From positions 14,229,905 through 14,293,904 of the forward strand of contig CM034537.1 in assembly GCA_020002185.1 (NCBI GenBank): a stretch of DNA of 64,000 nt, in the 5' to 3' direction. Positions 35,702 through 45,329 of this stretch are shown one piece after another. A program made the position numbers and the translations under genes. Origin of the DNA: Paraescarpia echinospica (Eukaryota; Annelida; Polychaeta; Sabellida; Siboglinidae). A model generated the notes under the pieces. That model made no database searches. It saw only the letters and a program-made list of their open reading frames with translations, and was not told the DNA's origin. Positions within the stretch are counted from its first letter, which is position 1. Each line of letters starts with the position of its first letter.

Positions 35702-36440
35702 GTGTGTGCGTGCTTGTGTGTGTGTATTATTGTGTGTGTGAGTGTGTGTGTGTGTGTGTGTGATATACGGTGCTTTATAAATAAAATTATTATTATTAAA
35801 GGGACGTAGTCTGTTCGTCTGCCTGGAATTAGTGGGAATAGTAATTTCTAACTGGATGTCTGCTGTGTTGACCATGGGAAAGTGAGCATCGTTGAACACC
35901 AAAGGGTATAGCAGTAAACTTAGCCTGACTCGGCCGTATTGCCAATAAAGCTTGACTTTGAAACTGGATGTTTTGTTTACTATTTGAACATGCACCCATG
36001 GTCGTGCCTTCAAATTGCGACCGTTGTTATGGGCTTACTAAACACAGTTTGGTGAGCAGTATACCTTCAACAAAGTTAGTAGTCTTAACAACTTTATATT
36101 AATTAATACATGAAAAACTTCGACTGCGCCCTTTTAATTGTACTGTTAATTGCAGATAAGCGGGCACATGGACTACATGAAGAAGATGGATGCAATTCTG
36201 GAGGCAGTTGGGGTGCGTACGAGGGAATACTCCATGGGAGGGCGGGAAGACTCCCTGCGCCAGTGGGTGCAGATTCAGAAAGGTCAAAGGTCAACGAGCC
36301 GCATGAAGAGTTCAGAGAGCAGTGATCAGGTGACGATGGCGGATCAGATGAAAGACGTACAGATCACCAGGACAGCCCAGTCGGTACCTGAAGACCTTGC
36401 TTCTCGTGGCGACAATGATACTTCAAAGTCACAACACTAG
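14824..36440 (+). CDS. TMCO4: TMCO4 orthologue: transmembrane and coiled-coil domain protein 4 (complete, 13 coding exons)
   Basis: Exons 14824-15542, 18026-18083, 18905-19052, 21517-21649, 24330-24427, 26652-26795, 28156-28272, 28966-29127, 30408-30544, 32549-32633, 33052-33169, 33908-34025 and 36156-36440 join to 2322 nt (773 aa) with every phase consistent. An acidic N-terminal extension precedes the conserved DUF726 region. Residues about 371-433 are glycine/alanine-rich and hydrophobic (YVMIGLATVGGGALLG, GLAAPFLAAGAGAVIGSAGA), giving membrane segments; a charged KEKSKKRKR stretch precedes them. The hydrolase-like half has VIDNPWGVC, then GFSLGAR (candidate nucleophile Ser583 in GxSxG), LLGAPV, NGYCKADWLL and VYRT. 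The family role is poorly defined; lipase-like activity is inferred from the fold. Human TMCO4 is about 634 aa, so the N-terminus here is longer. An in-frame TAG directly precedes the ATG. Confidence 0.95.
15543..18025 (+). other. TMCO4 intron 1 with two internal duplications
   Basis: Two diverged direct copies of about 135 bp at 15907-16045 and 16070-16200 (share CTGTATTTGATTGAATCATT), and a second pair at about 16375-16600 and 16733-16905 (share ACATAAAGACATAATCTGGC and GCAGCACATTTGTACTTCCA). No coding content. Confidence 0.7.
18026..18083 (+). CDS. TMCO4: TMCO4 coding exon 2
   Basis: Acceptor TTTTAG; completes Arg and reads DFKTDFIKCLGKHLQVPDQ. Donor GTAAGT, phase 0. Confidence 0.85.
18660..18904 (+). 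repeat. Degenerate 12-bp repeat running into the TMCO4 exon-3 acceptor
   Basis: Units of the type TGTTCACTACTG repeat irregularly across about 240 bp. The last five units before the exon are clean 12-mers and the final one, TATTCATTGCAG, is the authentic polypyrimidine/acceptor. A decoy TGTTCACTGCAG occurs near 18748-18759. Confidence 0.8.
18905..19052 (+). CDS. TMCO4: TMCO4 coding exon 3
   Basis: Reads VLESAQALQQGMGMDRPDPF, then QVILQMDIIKEHGAAILLYD and LVTLSIQR. Phase 0 in, phase 1 out; donor GTACAG. The fit to the TMCO4 N-terminal conserved region is good. Confidence 0.9.
19053..21302 (+). other. TMCO4 intron 3, nothing but a palindrome
   Basis: AT-rich intron with no coding content. It holds a perfect 38-bp palindrome at 20577-20614, and a MITE-like copy near its 3' end. 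Confidence 0.6.
20577..20614. repeat. Perfect 38-bp palindrome
   Basis: Half-site TGTTGAAATAAACCACATG is followed directly by its exact reverse complement with no spacer. It could form a cruciform or hairpin. Confidence 0.95.
21303..21479. mobile_element. MITE-like element, copy 1 (pogo/Tigger-type ends)
   Basis: Begins CAATGGAACCTCAATATTAA and ends ACCTTAAAACAAGGTTCC; the interior shares TTGGGAC and AGGTGGCTGTGTTACAGAGG with copies at 40288 and 46849. Its last about 45 bp are tandemly duplicated. Confidence 0.65.
21517..21649 (+). CDS. TMCO4: TMCO4 coding exon 4
   Basis: Acceptor CTCGTAG; completes Gly, then CYDSRVRVLLRAISACVGVQ and WDVVESLEDNAVHNFEEEEH, HLT. Donor GTGAGT overlaps the apparent end codon; phase 2 out. 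Confidence 0.9.
21650..21900 (+). repeat. 21-bp degenerate minisatellite starting at the TMCO4 exon-4 donor
   Basis: About 11 imperfect units like GTGACATGTCAGTTGACACTG begin within the first bases of the intron (GTGAGTGACACTAGTGACAC). Confidence 0.85.
22176..24329 (+). repeat. 80-bp minisatellite of about 26 decoy copies of the TMCO4 exon-5 acceptor
   Basis: About 26 units, mostly 80 bp, each with a pyrimidine tract TCCTCTGTCTGTCTGCAG, then GGAGGAGAAG and a common stretch ending ATGGAGCAGG followed by GTAATG. The authentic exon 5 uses the last copy, where GGAGGAGAAG continues into GCAGAGC. One unit (near 22735) has CCG instead of CAG; others have TATAGACATGG for TATACACATGG. Each unit thus looks like a 49-nt pseudo-exon with its own acceptor and donor-like sequence. 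Confidence 0.95.
24330..24427 (+). CDS. TMCO4: TMCO4 coding exon 5
   Basis: Completes Glu, then EEKAEQRQKEKSKKRKR and the first membrane segment YVMIGLATVGGGALL. Donor GTAAAC, phase 1. Its acceptor is the last unit of the 80-bp array. Confidence 0.92.
24428..26157 (+). other. TMCO4 intron 5, 5' part
   Basis: No coding content. A TA-rich microsatellite (25450-25575) is the only structure seen. Confidence 0.6.
26158..26485. repeat. 25-bp minisatellite in TMCO4 intron 5
   Basis: About 13 units of GATGATGATAACAGCATGTC plus AGCGA (one unit shortened near 26300). Two further units sit inside the duplicated exon fragment at 26548-26583. Confidence 0.92.
26512..26651 (+). repeat. Partial duplication of the TMCO4 exon-6 acceptor and exon start
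   Basis: TCACTACTGGTCATGTTGTA followed by GGTTTGA occurs at about 26522-26548 and again at the authentic acceptor (about 26630-26657). Between them lies TGGCTGCACCATTCCTGGCA plus GCTGGGGCTGGAGC, an exact copy of exon-6 coding sequence, separated from its acceptor by units of the 25-bp repeat. Confidence 0.9.
26652..26795 (+). CDS. TMCO4: TMCO4 coding exon 6 (Gly/Ala-rich membrane segments)
   Basis: Completes Gly, reads LTGGLAAPFLAAGAGAVIGS, then AGATALGSAAGVAIVSSLFS and AAGAGLG. This is the most diagnostic TMCO4/DUF726 segment. Donor GTAGGG, phase 1. Confidence 0.95.
27267..27917. repeat. 50-bp minisatellite in TMCO4 intron 6
   Basis: Thirteen near-identical 50-bp units (GAAGTCTTGGAACTGCTTGT, GTCATTCATTGAGCTAAC and an ACA/GCA TGTG or TATG end). 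No resemblance to flanking exons was found. Confidence 0.95.
28156..28272 (+). CDS. TMCO4: TMCO4 coding exon 7
   Basis: Acceptor TTGACAG; reads YKMSKRVGEIEEFTFEPLTE, then GNQLHVTIAVSGWLAEHQ. Phase 1 both sides; donor GTGTGT is modest. Confidence 0.9.
28273..28965 (+). other. TMCO4 intron 7, nothing recognised
   Basis: AT-rich intron without repeats or coding sequence that I can identify. Confidence 0.6.
28966..29127 (+). CDS. TMCO4: TMCO4 coding exon 8
   Basis: Acceptor TTGTAG; reads EFKHSWLGLANSQEQYVLKY, ESKYLRELGKSLDYVLSFAV and STAAQELLKYTVLS. Phase 1 out at TCT A before GTAAGT. An alternative acceptor two bases downstream breaks the phase. Confidence 0.9.
29128..29575 (+). repeat. 33-bp minisatellite of decoy copies of the TMCO4 exon-8 donor
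   Basis: About 13 units of 33 bp follow the exon directly. Each resembles the exon end and donor: AAGTACACTGTACTCTCAA then GTAAGTACCAC (authentic: AAGTACACAGTACTCTCTA then GTAAGTACCAC). Exact GTAAGT is kept at 29194, 29227, 29260, 29293, 29326, 29359 and at two later positions; the copy at 29161 has GTTAGT. Confidence 0.95.
29576..30407 (+). other. TMCO4 intron 8 remainder
   Basis: Contains a CT-rich low-complexity tract (29855-29990) and a SINE-tail fragment at 30288-30352 (TTTTGAGCAGTTCCGAGGAC, TATAAGAACTTACC), like the tail of the copy at 34098-34535. Confidence 0.7.
30408..30544 (+). CDS. TMCO4: TMCO4 coding exon 9
   Basis: Acceptor CTGCAG; reads LMVAITWPVAVLSVATVIDN, PWGVCTQRAMAAGKILADVL and YTRQQ. 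The hydrophobic first half may be membrane associated. Phase 0 out, donor GTGGGA. Confidence 0.94.
30545..32548 (+). other. TMCO4 intron 9 with a CpG-dense stretch
   Basis: About 30900-31620 is clearly richer in CpG than its surroundings (for example GTCGTGCGTTACCGCATCGT). No open frame is convincing; it could be an inserted element or a regulatory region. A SINE-like copy lies at 32215-32400. Confidence 0.5.
32215..32400 (-). repeat. tRNA-derived SINE-like copy
   Basis: Minus-strand head GTGGTCAAGCGGTAGAGCAT, B-box-like AGGTTTGAATTG (degraded), then CCTTGGGCAATG and a body fragment. Confidence 0.6.
32549..32633 (+). CDS. TMCO4: TMCO4 coding exon 10 (GxSxG motif)
   Basis: Reads GKRPVTLIGFSLGARVIFYC then LQELSKRK. 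GFSLG is the nucleophile-elbow signature of alpha/beta hydrolases; Ser583 is the candidate. Phase 0 in, phase 1 out, donor GTAAGT. Confidence 0.95.
32900..32985. repeat. CA-rich microsatellite
   Basis: Runs of CA plus a short ACAG run between TMCO4 exons 10 and 11. Confidence 0.95.
33052..33169 (+). CDS. TMCO4: TMCO4 coding exon 11
   Basis: Acceptor TTTGCCAG; reads SMGIVEDAILLGAPVTGNSS, QWAEFGHVVAGRLVNGYC. Phase 2 out at TGC AA before GTGAGT. Confidence 0.93.
33170..33907 (+). other. TMCO4 intron 11, nothing recognised
   Basis: Plain AT-rich intron. Confidence 0.6.
33908..34025 (+). CDS. TMCO4: TMCO4 coding exon 12
   Basis: Acceptor TGTTGTAG; reads KADWLLRYVYRTTSVQVNIA, GLYPIDWKDRRMQNVDLGSI. 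Phase 0 out, donor GTGAGT. Confidence 0.94.
34098..34535 (+). repeat. tRNA-derived SINE-like copy, near full length
   Basis: Head with GCAGTAGCTAGAGTTATGGA and B-box-like GGGTTTTGAATCC; body CAGTTCACTCAGCTGTATGA and TAGCTAAAGACAGTGGTGG; tail AAGCGCTTTGAGCAGTCCTA and GCGCTTTATAAGAACTTATC. Same family as the copy at 925-1240. Confidence 0.8.
34536..36155 (+). other. TMCO4 intron 12 remainder
   Basis: AT-rich. A TG microsatellite with GTGAG interruptions lies at 35664-35762, followed by GGTGCTTTATAAATAAAATT, a probable SINE or LINE tail. Confidence 0.6.
36156..36440 (+). CDS. TMCO4: TMCO4 coding exon 13 (terminal)
   Basis: Acceptor ATTGCAG; reads ISGHMDYMKKMDAILEAVGV and RTREYSMGGREDSLRQWVQI, then a variable tail rich in Ser, Asp and Thr ending TSKSQH before TAG at 36438. 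The conserved SGHxDY and MDAILxAVG match the family end. Confidence 0.93.
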   Translation: MSGHMDYMKKMDAILEAVGVRTREYSMGGREDSLRQWVQIQKGQRSTSRMKSSESSDQVTMADQMKDVQITRTAQSVPEDLASRGDNDTSKSQH

Positions 36441-36559
36441 TGATGTCGCACATCACATGATCAATCATATCACATGACCACAAGCGCATGGGGTGATAAT
36501 TGTACTTTAGTCATTTCAGATAATAACACACATTCCGGACGTCTTGTCAAACTTGTGCA

Positions 36560-36565
36560 ATTAAA
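36560..36565 (+). terminator. Candidate TMCO4 polyadenylation signal
   Basis: ATTAAA, 120 bases after the stop codon; the common variant hexamer. Cleavage site not determined. Confidence 0.5.
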
Positions 36566-36569
36566 GAGT

Positions 36570-39500
36570 GTTTCACATGCAGCATGTTTTTTCTGAGTTC
36601 CTTTTGGATCTCGTAATACGTTTTAAATGATGCAGATATTCTGAAAACACAATTTGTTCCTTTAAAAATGCTAGTCTCAAATGGAGGCTCCACAAAAAAA
36701 AAATTGTATTTAAGGGATCTAATTTCATGGTAATGTATGAAAAAGTATTCAGTTCTTGACAGCATGTGATTATGTTTGTGAAACAATGTCATTCTACCAA
36801 ACATGGATTTCATTGAACAATCTTGATGATACATATATATATACAAATGGTGGATTACAGTAGTATAGTGCTATTTATTCTGAGATTTTTCTGATGGAAG
36901 ATACTATTTATTCTGTGCCATTTTAGTTGCGTTGTGCATTTAGGGGCGGATTCGTAAGATTGCAAAGTCCAAAGAAATGTAGCATTTGGTGTTGGTTCAT
37001 CAAACCACTAACAACCCTTACCAAAACATAGTGTGCATCATAAGATTTTGAACAATTCAATATGGTTTCTAAAACCACAGCCACTAACCACTAGATTAAA
37101 TCGCCTGATTTTGATACGCACAAGAGCATCAATGGACATTAATATTTGTACCACCCGATAGGTGGCACCACTGTAGCAGTTTGTTTTCTCCACGACATGT
37201 GGTGACGACCGATCTACTATATGTAATGCTATGATCTATATGTAATGCTATACATAGTTTTGGACTTTGCAAACAACACATTTGCTTATGTGGCTACCTG
37301 TTATCCGTAGTTGGTGTTTTGCTGAAGCTCTACGTTTGACGTTGTATTTATAATGTTTGGTTAATAATTGGTCAGCATTGTTCTCAGATGGAGATCATTG
37401 TCCGGAAATTTTTTCCATTGCCATCAAGGTTGAGGGAGGGTGGGAGCAATTAGACAGTGGTATATATGTGGCAGTTGGGCCACGGCCACCTATGGGCAAA
37501 TATTTTACCGTCTCTGGCTCCAGTTCTTACAGATATGCTGTATAATGTTACTATAAAATGCGCGTGATGTTAATTCGTTTTGAATGTGTATGAAACACCA
37601 ATCATATAATAGGTTTGTAACCTAAAATTTAGTTAACATTTATCCCAAATTAACTATATATTATTATTGTTGTATTCTAGTCAGTCTTGTAATGATAAGC
37701 AACTGGATGATTTTCATTCGATTTGTTTCTAGTTCACAATTAAGATATACGCATTTGTTTAACCTACAATTATGAGTTATTGAATCCACTTCTGGCTGCT
37801 GCATTCTAGTCTTTTATATTATAAATCGACCAGGTGGTCATTTATGCTACATATCGCAAATCACAGAAGTACGTAATTAAATTGAATGTTTTGATCTAAG
37901 ACAATTCAGCTGAAGACATCATCGCGCGCCAGGGGTTGCTGCTGCTGATTACGTCAGTGCCAGCCAGCAGTACCCTCTGGCTGATCGCTTTGCGAAACTC
38001 TGAATTTAAGCTCAGCCTATGAAATCGCTCACTAGATCATTGGATCTCGGCAGGCTGGTGGTCATAATAAAACTAATTTCAACCAACCATGGATCATATT
38101 ACATGCAATGTTTAGGAAGTAGAAGCAATTATTTGAATACACAATACCGCTCGGCTGCTGGTGCTAATGGACGAACATTATATATTGGGATTCCCAGAAA
38201 TCGTCTACCTGTCTTCAAATTGGGGCGGGTATTTGCGCTTTTCTCATGGGTGATGCATTCACAACTGGCTAAGTCAATTGCTAATTTGACTCGGCTAACT
38301 TCCGCACTTCGCGTAGGGGATCAGCCAGGGCTAGTTTTGCATGGCAAACAGCCCTGGCTAGCGAGGATGGCTGAAAATGTTTTGGTTAAAAACCACATAT
38401 TATTTTATTGGAATTAAGATCATATTTCAACTTATTAAGTTCCCCGTCACACGTTGTCCTCTTGTGTTGAGAATAACTCCTCTCTGAAATTGTCAATCCT
38501 GTTAGTAAGTTGTCAATGCTTCTCTGATCGAAACATCTGCCTTTGATCAAATTGCTGGCTTTCCTGTAGGCTGAATCGCCATGGCTTCAGACAAGAGTTG
38601 CTGATGGTGCCTACTGGTCATTAGGTTATTTGTAGATGGTAATGAACTTATAATAATCATGAAATGTTTTTTGTGGAGAAGTTATTGACTATCTACTATT
38701 GTTGAGCAATAATGTCATACGTAACTGATGCTGTGATCATAACAGAAGTGTTGATCATTTTTGTAGGAAGTAATCTTAAGAGATTGTTTTACACTCTTGA
38801 CTGTTTATTTAAATGATCATTTTAGTAATGAAATTTCTCGGCTCACAACATTTTGCTAATAGCTCAGAGAGAACCTTGTTCTCACACTAAACTTTGTTGA
38901 CCTTGTATAGTGTTATTTCTATTGTTATTCAGATGGTTTTAGGAATGTATCTTTATGGAGATCCAAGAGCTTTAATTCTGGATTTAAGGTACATGTTTAT
39001 CCTGCAGTAATAATGCTATTATGTGCTTGTTCTAAAAGGTATTATGTGAATGAGATTAGAGGTTGACATATCCCTCGTAGAAGTTGGCTTTATGGTGGCT
39101 TTCTTTGACCAGTGTTTTTTATATTCTTCAAATATTTCTTTGTCCTTACCATTTATATATCCTCCTGACAAAATTACGAAGATGTGCCCAATTTTCATTA
39201 TGACCAGCATAATAATTTTTTTTTTAAATCTCGAATAAACAACGACACCATTCAGCCTCTTCTACGATATTTTTATGATGAATTCCATTATGGTCATGAA
39301 TTATATTATGTTGAACAAAAGCATATTTGGTTGTCATTAAGAGTTTCTGCTGTCGATGGAAAATGTGTGAAACTACAAATTAATAAGCTATTTGATTTGG
39401 TATCTAATGTACAACTGATGTGATACAGTGTAAATGATTGATTAATTGATTTGTTTCAGTAATACAAGTGTTTGTTAATAAACCTACCTACACAAAACAA

Positions 39501-41050
39501 ACATTGTTTTTGCCAGTGGCTTGCTTCAATAAAATTCTCACAAGCTTGTGAAATAGATTATTGCTCGTAAAATAATGATCGACTGTGTTAGTAATTCCTT
39601 TGACTGTTGTTTTTGGAAGTTTTATCATTAACACACTATGAAAACGTTATAAAACACAGACACTCATTCATAGATGCTGTGTTAAAGTTATGTTTAGGGG
39701 ACTGTTTCACTGAGGTAATGAGCTAGTAAAGAAAATACATCATTAAACAGAATCCACTGTTACATTTTCGAAATGCGAAAAGCTGCCCCTGTTTCACCAA
39801 GGCCAGTATGTCTGGGACACACCGTCAAGTTTCCTGGTGGAAGGTCCTGGTGTTGACAGTTTTCAGTGTACAAAATCAAAGTTAAGAAGCAAAATTCATT
39901 TTAAAGAGCAAAGTTCTGTTTCCGAGCTCATGAGAGTGTGAGTGAAACAGTCCCCGGGCCCTGTTCACGAATGCAGCATCACTGTGACAGTCCCAGAATT
40001 ACCACCATTTGGCTGTGGTGACACTTCAGTTTCATGTTGTCTATATCGAAAGGTTGCAGCAGGACTAGGCATGTGCATTCTTGGCTATTTGAGTTACCAT
40101 AGTTTTCCATCAGTTTGTACAATTCTATGTATCTTTTATAAAATAAACTATTTACTTGATAAAAGTGCTTGGAGTGTAATTATTGGTGTTGTCTTTATTA
40201 AGGGGTGGTTAAATAAGTTCACAAACTCACAAAAATTGATAATTAACATTATCTATCGGTGGATAGTGATTTGGTTGTCACCATGTACAGTGGAACCTTT
40301 CTATTAAAGTCACCCTTGGGGCTGGGCAACAGTAACCTGAGTAGTGAGGTGACCATATTAACTAACTTCCTATACTTTACTTATTAAATTAATTTGGGAC
40401 TGTCCCAAGGTGAGGTTAATTGCAAAGGTGGCTGTATTACTGAGGTAACCATAAAGCGAGGTTCGACTGTACTTTAATTGCCATTTTTACAAATGTTTAT
40501 TACATTACAAAAATACAAGCACTCAATTAAAAAGTGATGCATGGTTGGTGAAATGTATTTATTATTTTGTATGCACATTTGGTACGAGCGTTTGATGGTT
40601 AACAAACAACCGTAACCGAGTAGGTCACCAAACGTACACTATAAATGTTTACTTTGTGTGCTCGACATGTTTGCAGACATTAGCACAAGCCACCGACAGG
40701 GGAGCTCAGACCGGGTACGAAACCAAGTCGGAACTGCAACCCCGCCAGCGACCAGGCGCTATAAGTCGCGAACATAAATTAATGTCATCATGCATGGTGT
40801 ACCCCGAGAGGGGAACGGCACAGCCACAGACCTGCAAACTTGTCAACACACTAGGTGTTCGTACCTCCACCATATCGCTTGTTTTTTTAATTTATTTATT
40901 ACCACTACCACACATCCGCTGAAAGCAAGCCAGTAAAACAGCCGATGTTGTGCTGGTGGGCAGTGGAAGCATATCGCTAAATTAGGGTTAGGACGATGCA
41001 AGCATCGTAAATGGTGAAGGCCCGAAAGGAAGTTAATTTGCAACACTCCC
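36570..41050. other. Intergenic region between TMCO4 and the kinesin gene
   Basis: No gene supported. Short open frames (for example 38019-38417, 39942-40307) lack splice structure or recognisable motifs. A hairpin pair AGCCAGGGCT/AGCCCTGGCT occurs at about 38322-38360, and a MITE-like element lies at 40288-40468. Confidence 0.5.
40288..40468. mobile_element. MITE-like element, copy 2 (TA-flanked)
   Basis: 181 bp, begins CAGTGGAACCTTTCTATTAA and ends CGAGGTTCGACTG, so the ends are inverted repeats (CAGTGGAACC / CAGTCGAACC). It is flanked by TA on both sides (40286-40287, 40469-40470), as expected for Tc1/mariner/pogo-type insertion. No transposase. Confidence 0.8.
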
Positions 41051-41288
41051 GCCCTTTAAATACGGGGTACTACGTCACTCTTCTAAAGCCAATGACACGA
41101 ATCTGTGTCACTGCGCACGCGTTGTCTCTCGTTAAAAATCCGTGACACAGCGCATGCGCACGACCGTCACTCGCGCTTGTGCCAAGAGCAGAAGAGGCTA
41201 CGAGGAAATGTTTTCATTATTATGAATGGAAAAATAAGCATCATGTAAAAAGACGGAGACAGAAGAAGTGTCGAGGCCATTTCAATAG
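41050..41288 (+). promoter_or_regulatory. Kinesin gene promoter and probable noncoding exon 1
   Basis: A CpG-enriched stretch contains GCGCATGCGC (41150-41159), the canonical NRF1 palindrome, a related TGCGCACGCG (41112-41121), and a TATA-like TTTAAATA (41055-41062). A purine-rich segment then ends TTCAATAG before donor GTAAGA (41289), a plausible noncoding exon that would splice to the acceptor at 48286. The linkage to the kinesin exon is inferred from position and strand. Confidence 0.55.
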
Positions 41289-44200
41289 GTAAGAACGATC
41301 ATGTAGTTATTGAAAAGTAGGTGTGTTGCGTTAATAGCCCTTGTATCGTCCTGTTTTGTTTTGGTTATGCGCGTCGGTGAGACAGTGTCAGTGATTCAGC
41401 GGCTGACAGCTAGCCTAACGTCACATGACATTGCTACTGTAATCATTACTACTACAGACTCCAAACACTGCTGGACTTTAGTTAGTATTAACGATGTATG
41501 TTAGAAACTGTGCGTTCAGCGTAATATGTATAAGACCAATACAGCTATTCGTCAGTTGATGTTATAACGTATGCGTTCAACCATAACTTGGCATAAGTCC
41601 TATGTTTAAATAAAGTTGAAAGTTGAATGCACATTTTATATATATCTCATTAACCATCTATTTTACTTCATGTGTATCTATATCTTTGTATTTTAGTTAT
41701 TTATTATTTATTTTTTATTTACTTGTATGTACATGACTTTTGTCTGAAATAAAAACATTATTATTACAATTTTACTACTCCCCCCAGAAATAATAAGCCT
41801 ACCCATACTACAGTCTACACCCATTTTAACAAGCCCTGAGACTGAGTACCATCCACTTTGTCGCTCCAGCCTACCTTACCAGACTATAGATACAGACAGA
41901 TACTGTGTATTTAATCTGCACAAATTATTGCACTTGGTTTACACAGTTATTTATTTTACTTTTCTTTTTGAAATTATTTTTCAAATTCAGTTTCACGCAC
42001 CCTTCGCAATGCGCACTGCACAATTCCTAGGTTAGCCCCAGAAGGGGCTGTATGGAGAAACGACACTTAATAATTGTTTTGTAAAGTAAACATGATTTTA
42101 TAAAATAGCTAAATTATATATTTTTATATTGATTGAATTACTAATGAGATTGATCAAATTTGATAAACAAAATTTGACAATAATATCAAATATGAATTAA
42201 AATACTGCTGAAATAACATTGATTGAATACATGTTTCTTTTGATCAACATACATTCACCACGAGATGCGTTGTTTGCCGTTTACCATATATTATGCAGTG
42301 CCAGAATATGTAGAATGTTAAAAACAAACCTCTCGGCTAGGTTTTATAGATTTATGTATCCTTGACCATATCTTGCCCGGATGGCCTTTGACAGTAATGA
42401 TGCATCCTTTACTTATACAACAGCTCAACAGCTATGAGAATGGCTAATGCATTCATGAATGGGGGAGGCATACGTAATTAATAATTTGTTGCCCGCTGCA
42501 GACTGGTAACAATCAATACTAGTGCCTTGCGAAGCACAGACACTGTTTTGCGGCAGCCGACATTGGCACATAATGTGGCGGGAGACTTTCTGCAACAGAG
42601 GTCTGTACAGAGGAGATACTGATGAAATAATCAGAGAAACTAAAACGTTAAGAACACGCGAGACATAAGGATCAAGGAGTATCGGTGTGGAGGGAGTCTG
42701 GTTGTAATCGACAGCATGAGGTGTGGTATGTGAGCGGGTCATTATCATAGTGCTTCGTGTTGGATGTCTCATTTCTGTAATGCCAGATGGGACGCAATAC
42801 ACACTGACCGATCCTGTTGCCTGGAGTGATATGTTTATTTATTACAACCGATGAACAGGTAGGTAATGTGGAATATATCTGTCACGGTTATTTCTATGTT
42901 TAGAAGAATTTGATGACGTAAGAGACTAAAATTAAAGCCATACGCTCAAGTAGACATTGCCCAATGAGTAAATAATGTTTCTCTCTCCGTTCAGTAGCCC
43001 TTTAAAACTACAGTTTTGATGTAGCAGGGATGCTGGCCATTGAGCTTATCAGTATATGTTGTACAGCTCTTCATCTGTGCTGTATGTTTGGATAGCAAAT
43101 CAGTGTCCGTGATAATGTACAGAGTTGTAACATAATTATGTATATTAATATGGTTGTTCTCTTCATGGAATATCCAGTATGAGGCTGACATCAATGCTGG
43201 TCCTTGATTTCATGTTATTTCTTTCCCTCTCACTCTTCTTACCCTGATGTCTCATCCAACTATCTCTACTCCCTCCATAATCACATCATCAATAATGTAT
43301 ACTAGCTTACTCAATCAAACTGTGCACCCGTGAAATGTAATTATCAAACTAACAGTATTTTGATTTTAAACCGTTCCCTCTGATTTTAATTTAGACTGCT
43401 GTTGTCAGTTTATGACGTTAAATACAGTAGATAACAATTTCCAGTCAAATTGAACGTAACTCAAATGTGTCACTACGTGTGAAATGGTAGACCACTTAAT
43501 TTATTCACTGAAAAAAGTAAATAACTCTAAATAACTACATTTGTGTTTTTTAATACATTGCCAATTGGTATATATATATATATATATATATCACTCAGCC
43601 AATGGACCAAGGGCCCAGTTGAACACAGAAAGAGGTGAGGGGACCTCGGCACCTGGAAGGGGATGCACTTACACTGCCTCCGTATAATATATATAGATTA
43701 TTTATATATATATATCTTTATTCTTTCCTTTCTTTGGTAGTCCTCGTGTCGAAGTCTTCAGTTTTGTTATAGTGTTACAAGTCTTCCACTGTAGGCATAC
43801 TTCTTTGATATTACCCCAGTATGGACAACTAAGAATCGTTCACAGTATTGACACGTGAATGTGGGTTTGGTCAGCCAGCATGTGACATGCATGTGCACAT
43901 TCATGGTTGCACTACTGTCAGATCTCAGCATCAGTTGTTCACAGATTCAACATGGGATGCCCCCATGTCTGATTCTGATAGCTGAGTGCATGTGACTGCA
44001 TGTGCACATGCGCATATATGTGTTTGTGGATGTATCTGTATGTGTGTGTGTCTGTCACTGTGTGTATGTGTCTGTCACTGTGTGTGTTTGTCTACGGGCA
44101 TGTCTGTGACTCTGTATGTGTGTATGCGTGCATGTGTGCACATTCTGTGTGCATGTGTCTGTGTGAGTGTGCACACGTGTGCATCTACATAATTATGCTC

Positions 44201-45329
44201 AGTAAAATTGTGTAAGATGCAAACTTATTATATGTCAGAGCCATTGTGCAGCAGTAGTTGTGTCATGGGAATGTCACATAGTTTGCAATACATCATTAGG
44301 CAGAGTGCCAGGTAGTGAATGTCAAATGATCATGACAATTTTAGACCTTTTTTCTGAAAGAAATATTTAGTGATTGCAATATTTTGATTGTGTTCAGTAA
44401 TGCATAATGAATTATCAATCTCATCTGTAAATCAGCCTATGAATGTTTAGCGAGGTTGAAAACAAAGAATGAATTAATGCATGTAGTATAAGATAAACCA
44501 ATAATTTTTTAGGGAAATCAGTTATATATATATATGATAAACATTGTTTTAATTTAGCATTTTGATATAGTTTTGAAATTTAGTTAAAGCGAGGCTGTCT
44601 GCTCTGGAATTTTTAATTAATGTTCTTAAAACTGGAATAAACATGTTGAAGGTATACTGCCAACCAAATTTAATTAAATAAGCCTGTAAAATGCTCGCAA
44701 TTTGAAAGTTGCACCTGTGAAATGTTGAAATTGTAAAGAAAACATTCAGATTGTAAACTTGCAATAATAGCAGAGGTTTATCCACACAGCTCTTTGATAA
44801 TCAACGCAGTCGCTGTGTTCCCGCATTCAAGACAACCAATTCAGCTAACTTCCTGTCAATAATTACCTCCTTGACTGATACCAGGTAAGGGAATGGACAA
44901 CCTCATTTTAGCCATTGCCCGAAAAATCAACTAAAAGTTGATAATTCCAGCTACTCACCAGCCTGTCTTATATGGCCAGTGGACAGACTATTAGTGGTAG
45001 TTATTGGGTACGTGTAATCTTTCAAAAGATAACAAAGTTCTGCTGAACCTATGAACTAAAATGTTACAATTGACTCAATATGATTCATTTAATTGATGCA
45101 CCATAATTGTAAACTCAGTCAAATGAGACAGGAGGTTTCAACTAAAATCCAAATTGGTTACTGTCATTGTAGCCACCCTGTATTTCATACATTATATTGT
45201 TGCATGAAACAAAAAAACGTTCTCTAGTGATTATTCTTCCATCATTACTCCGAAACAAATTGCCGTGTCCACAAATTCTAGTGCAAAAGTGGTATAAGGC
45301 TATGATGCACAAGTTTATGTTAGTGGGTG

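Noticed and set aside
38019..38417. 132-codon open frame as a gene
   Set aside because: No motif, no splice or codon support, isolated in intergenic sequence.
42425..42802. 125-codon minus-strand open frame as a gene
   Set aside because: No recognisable domain and it lies within the probable kinesin 5' intron.
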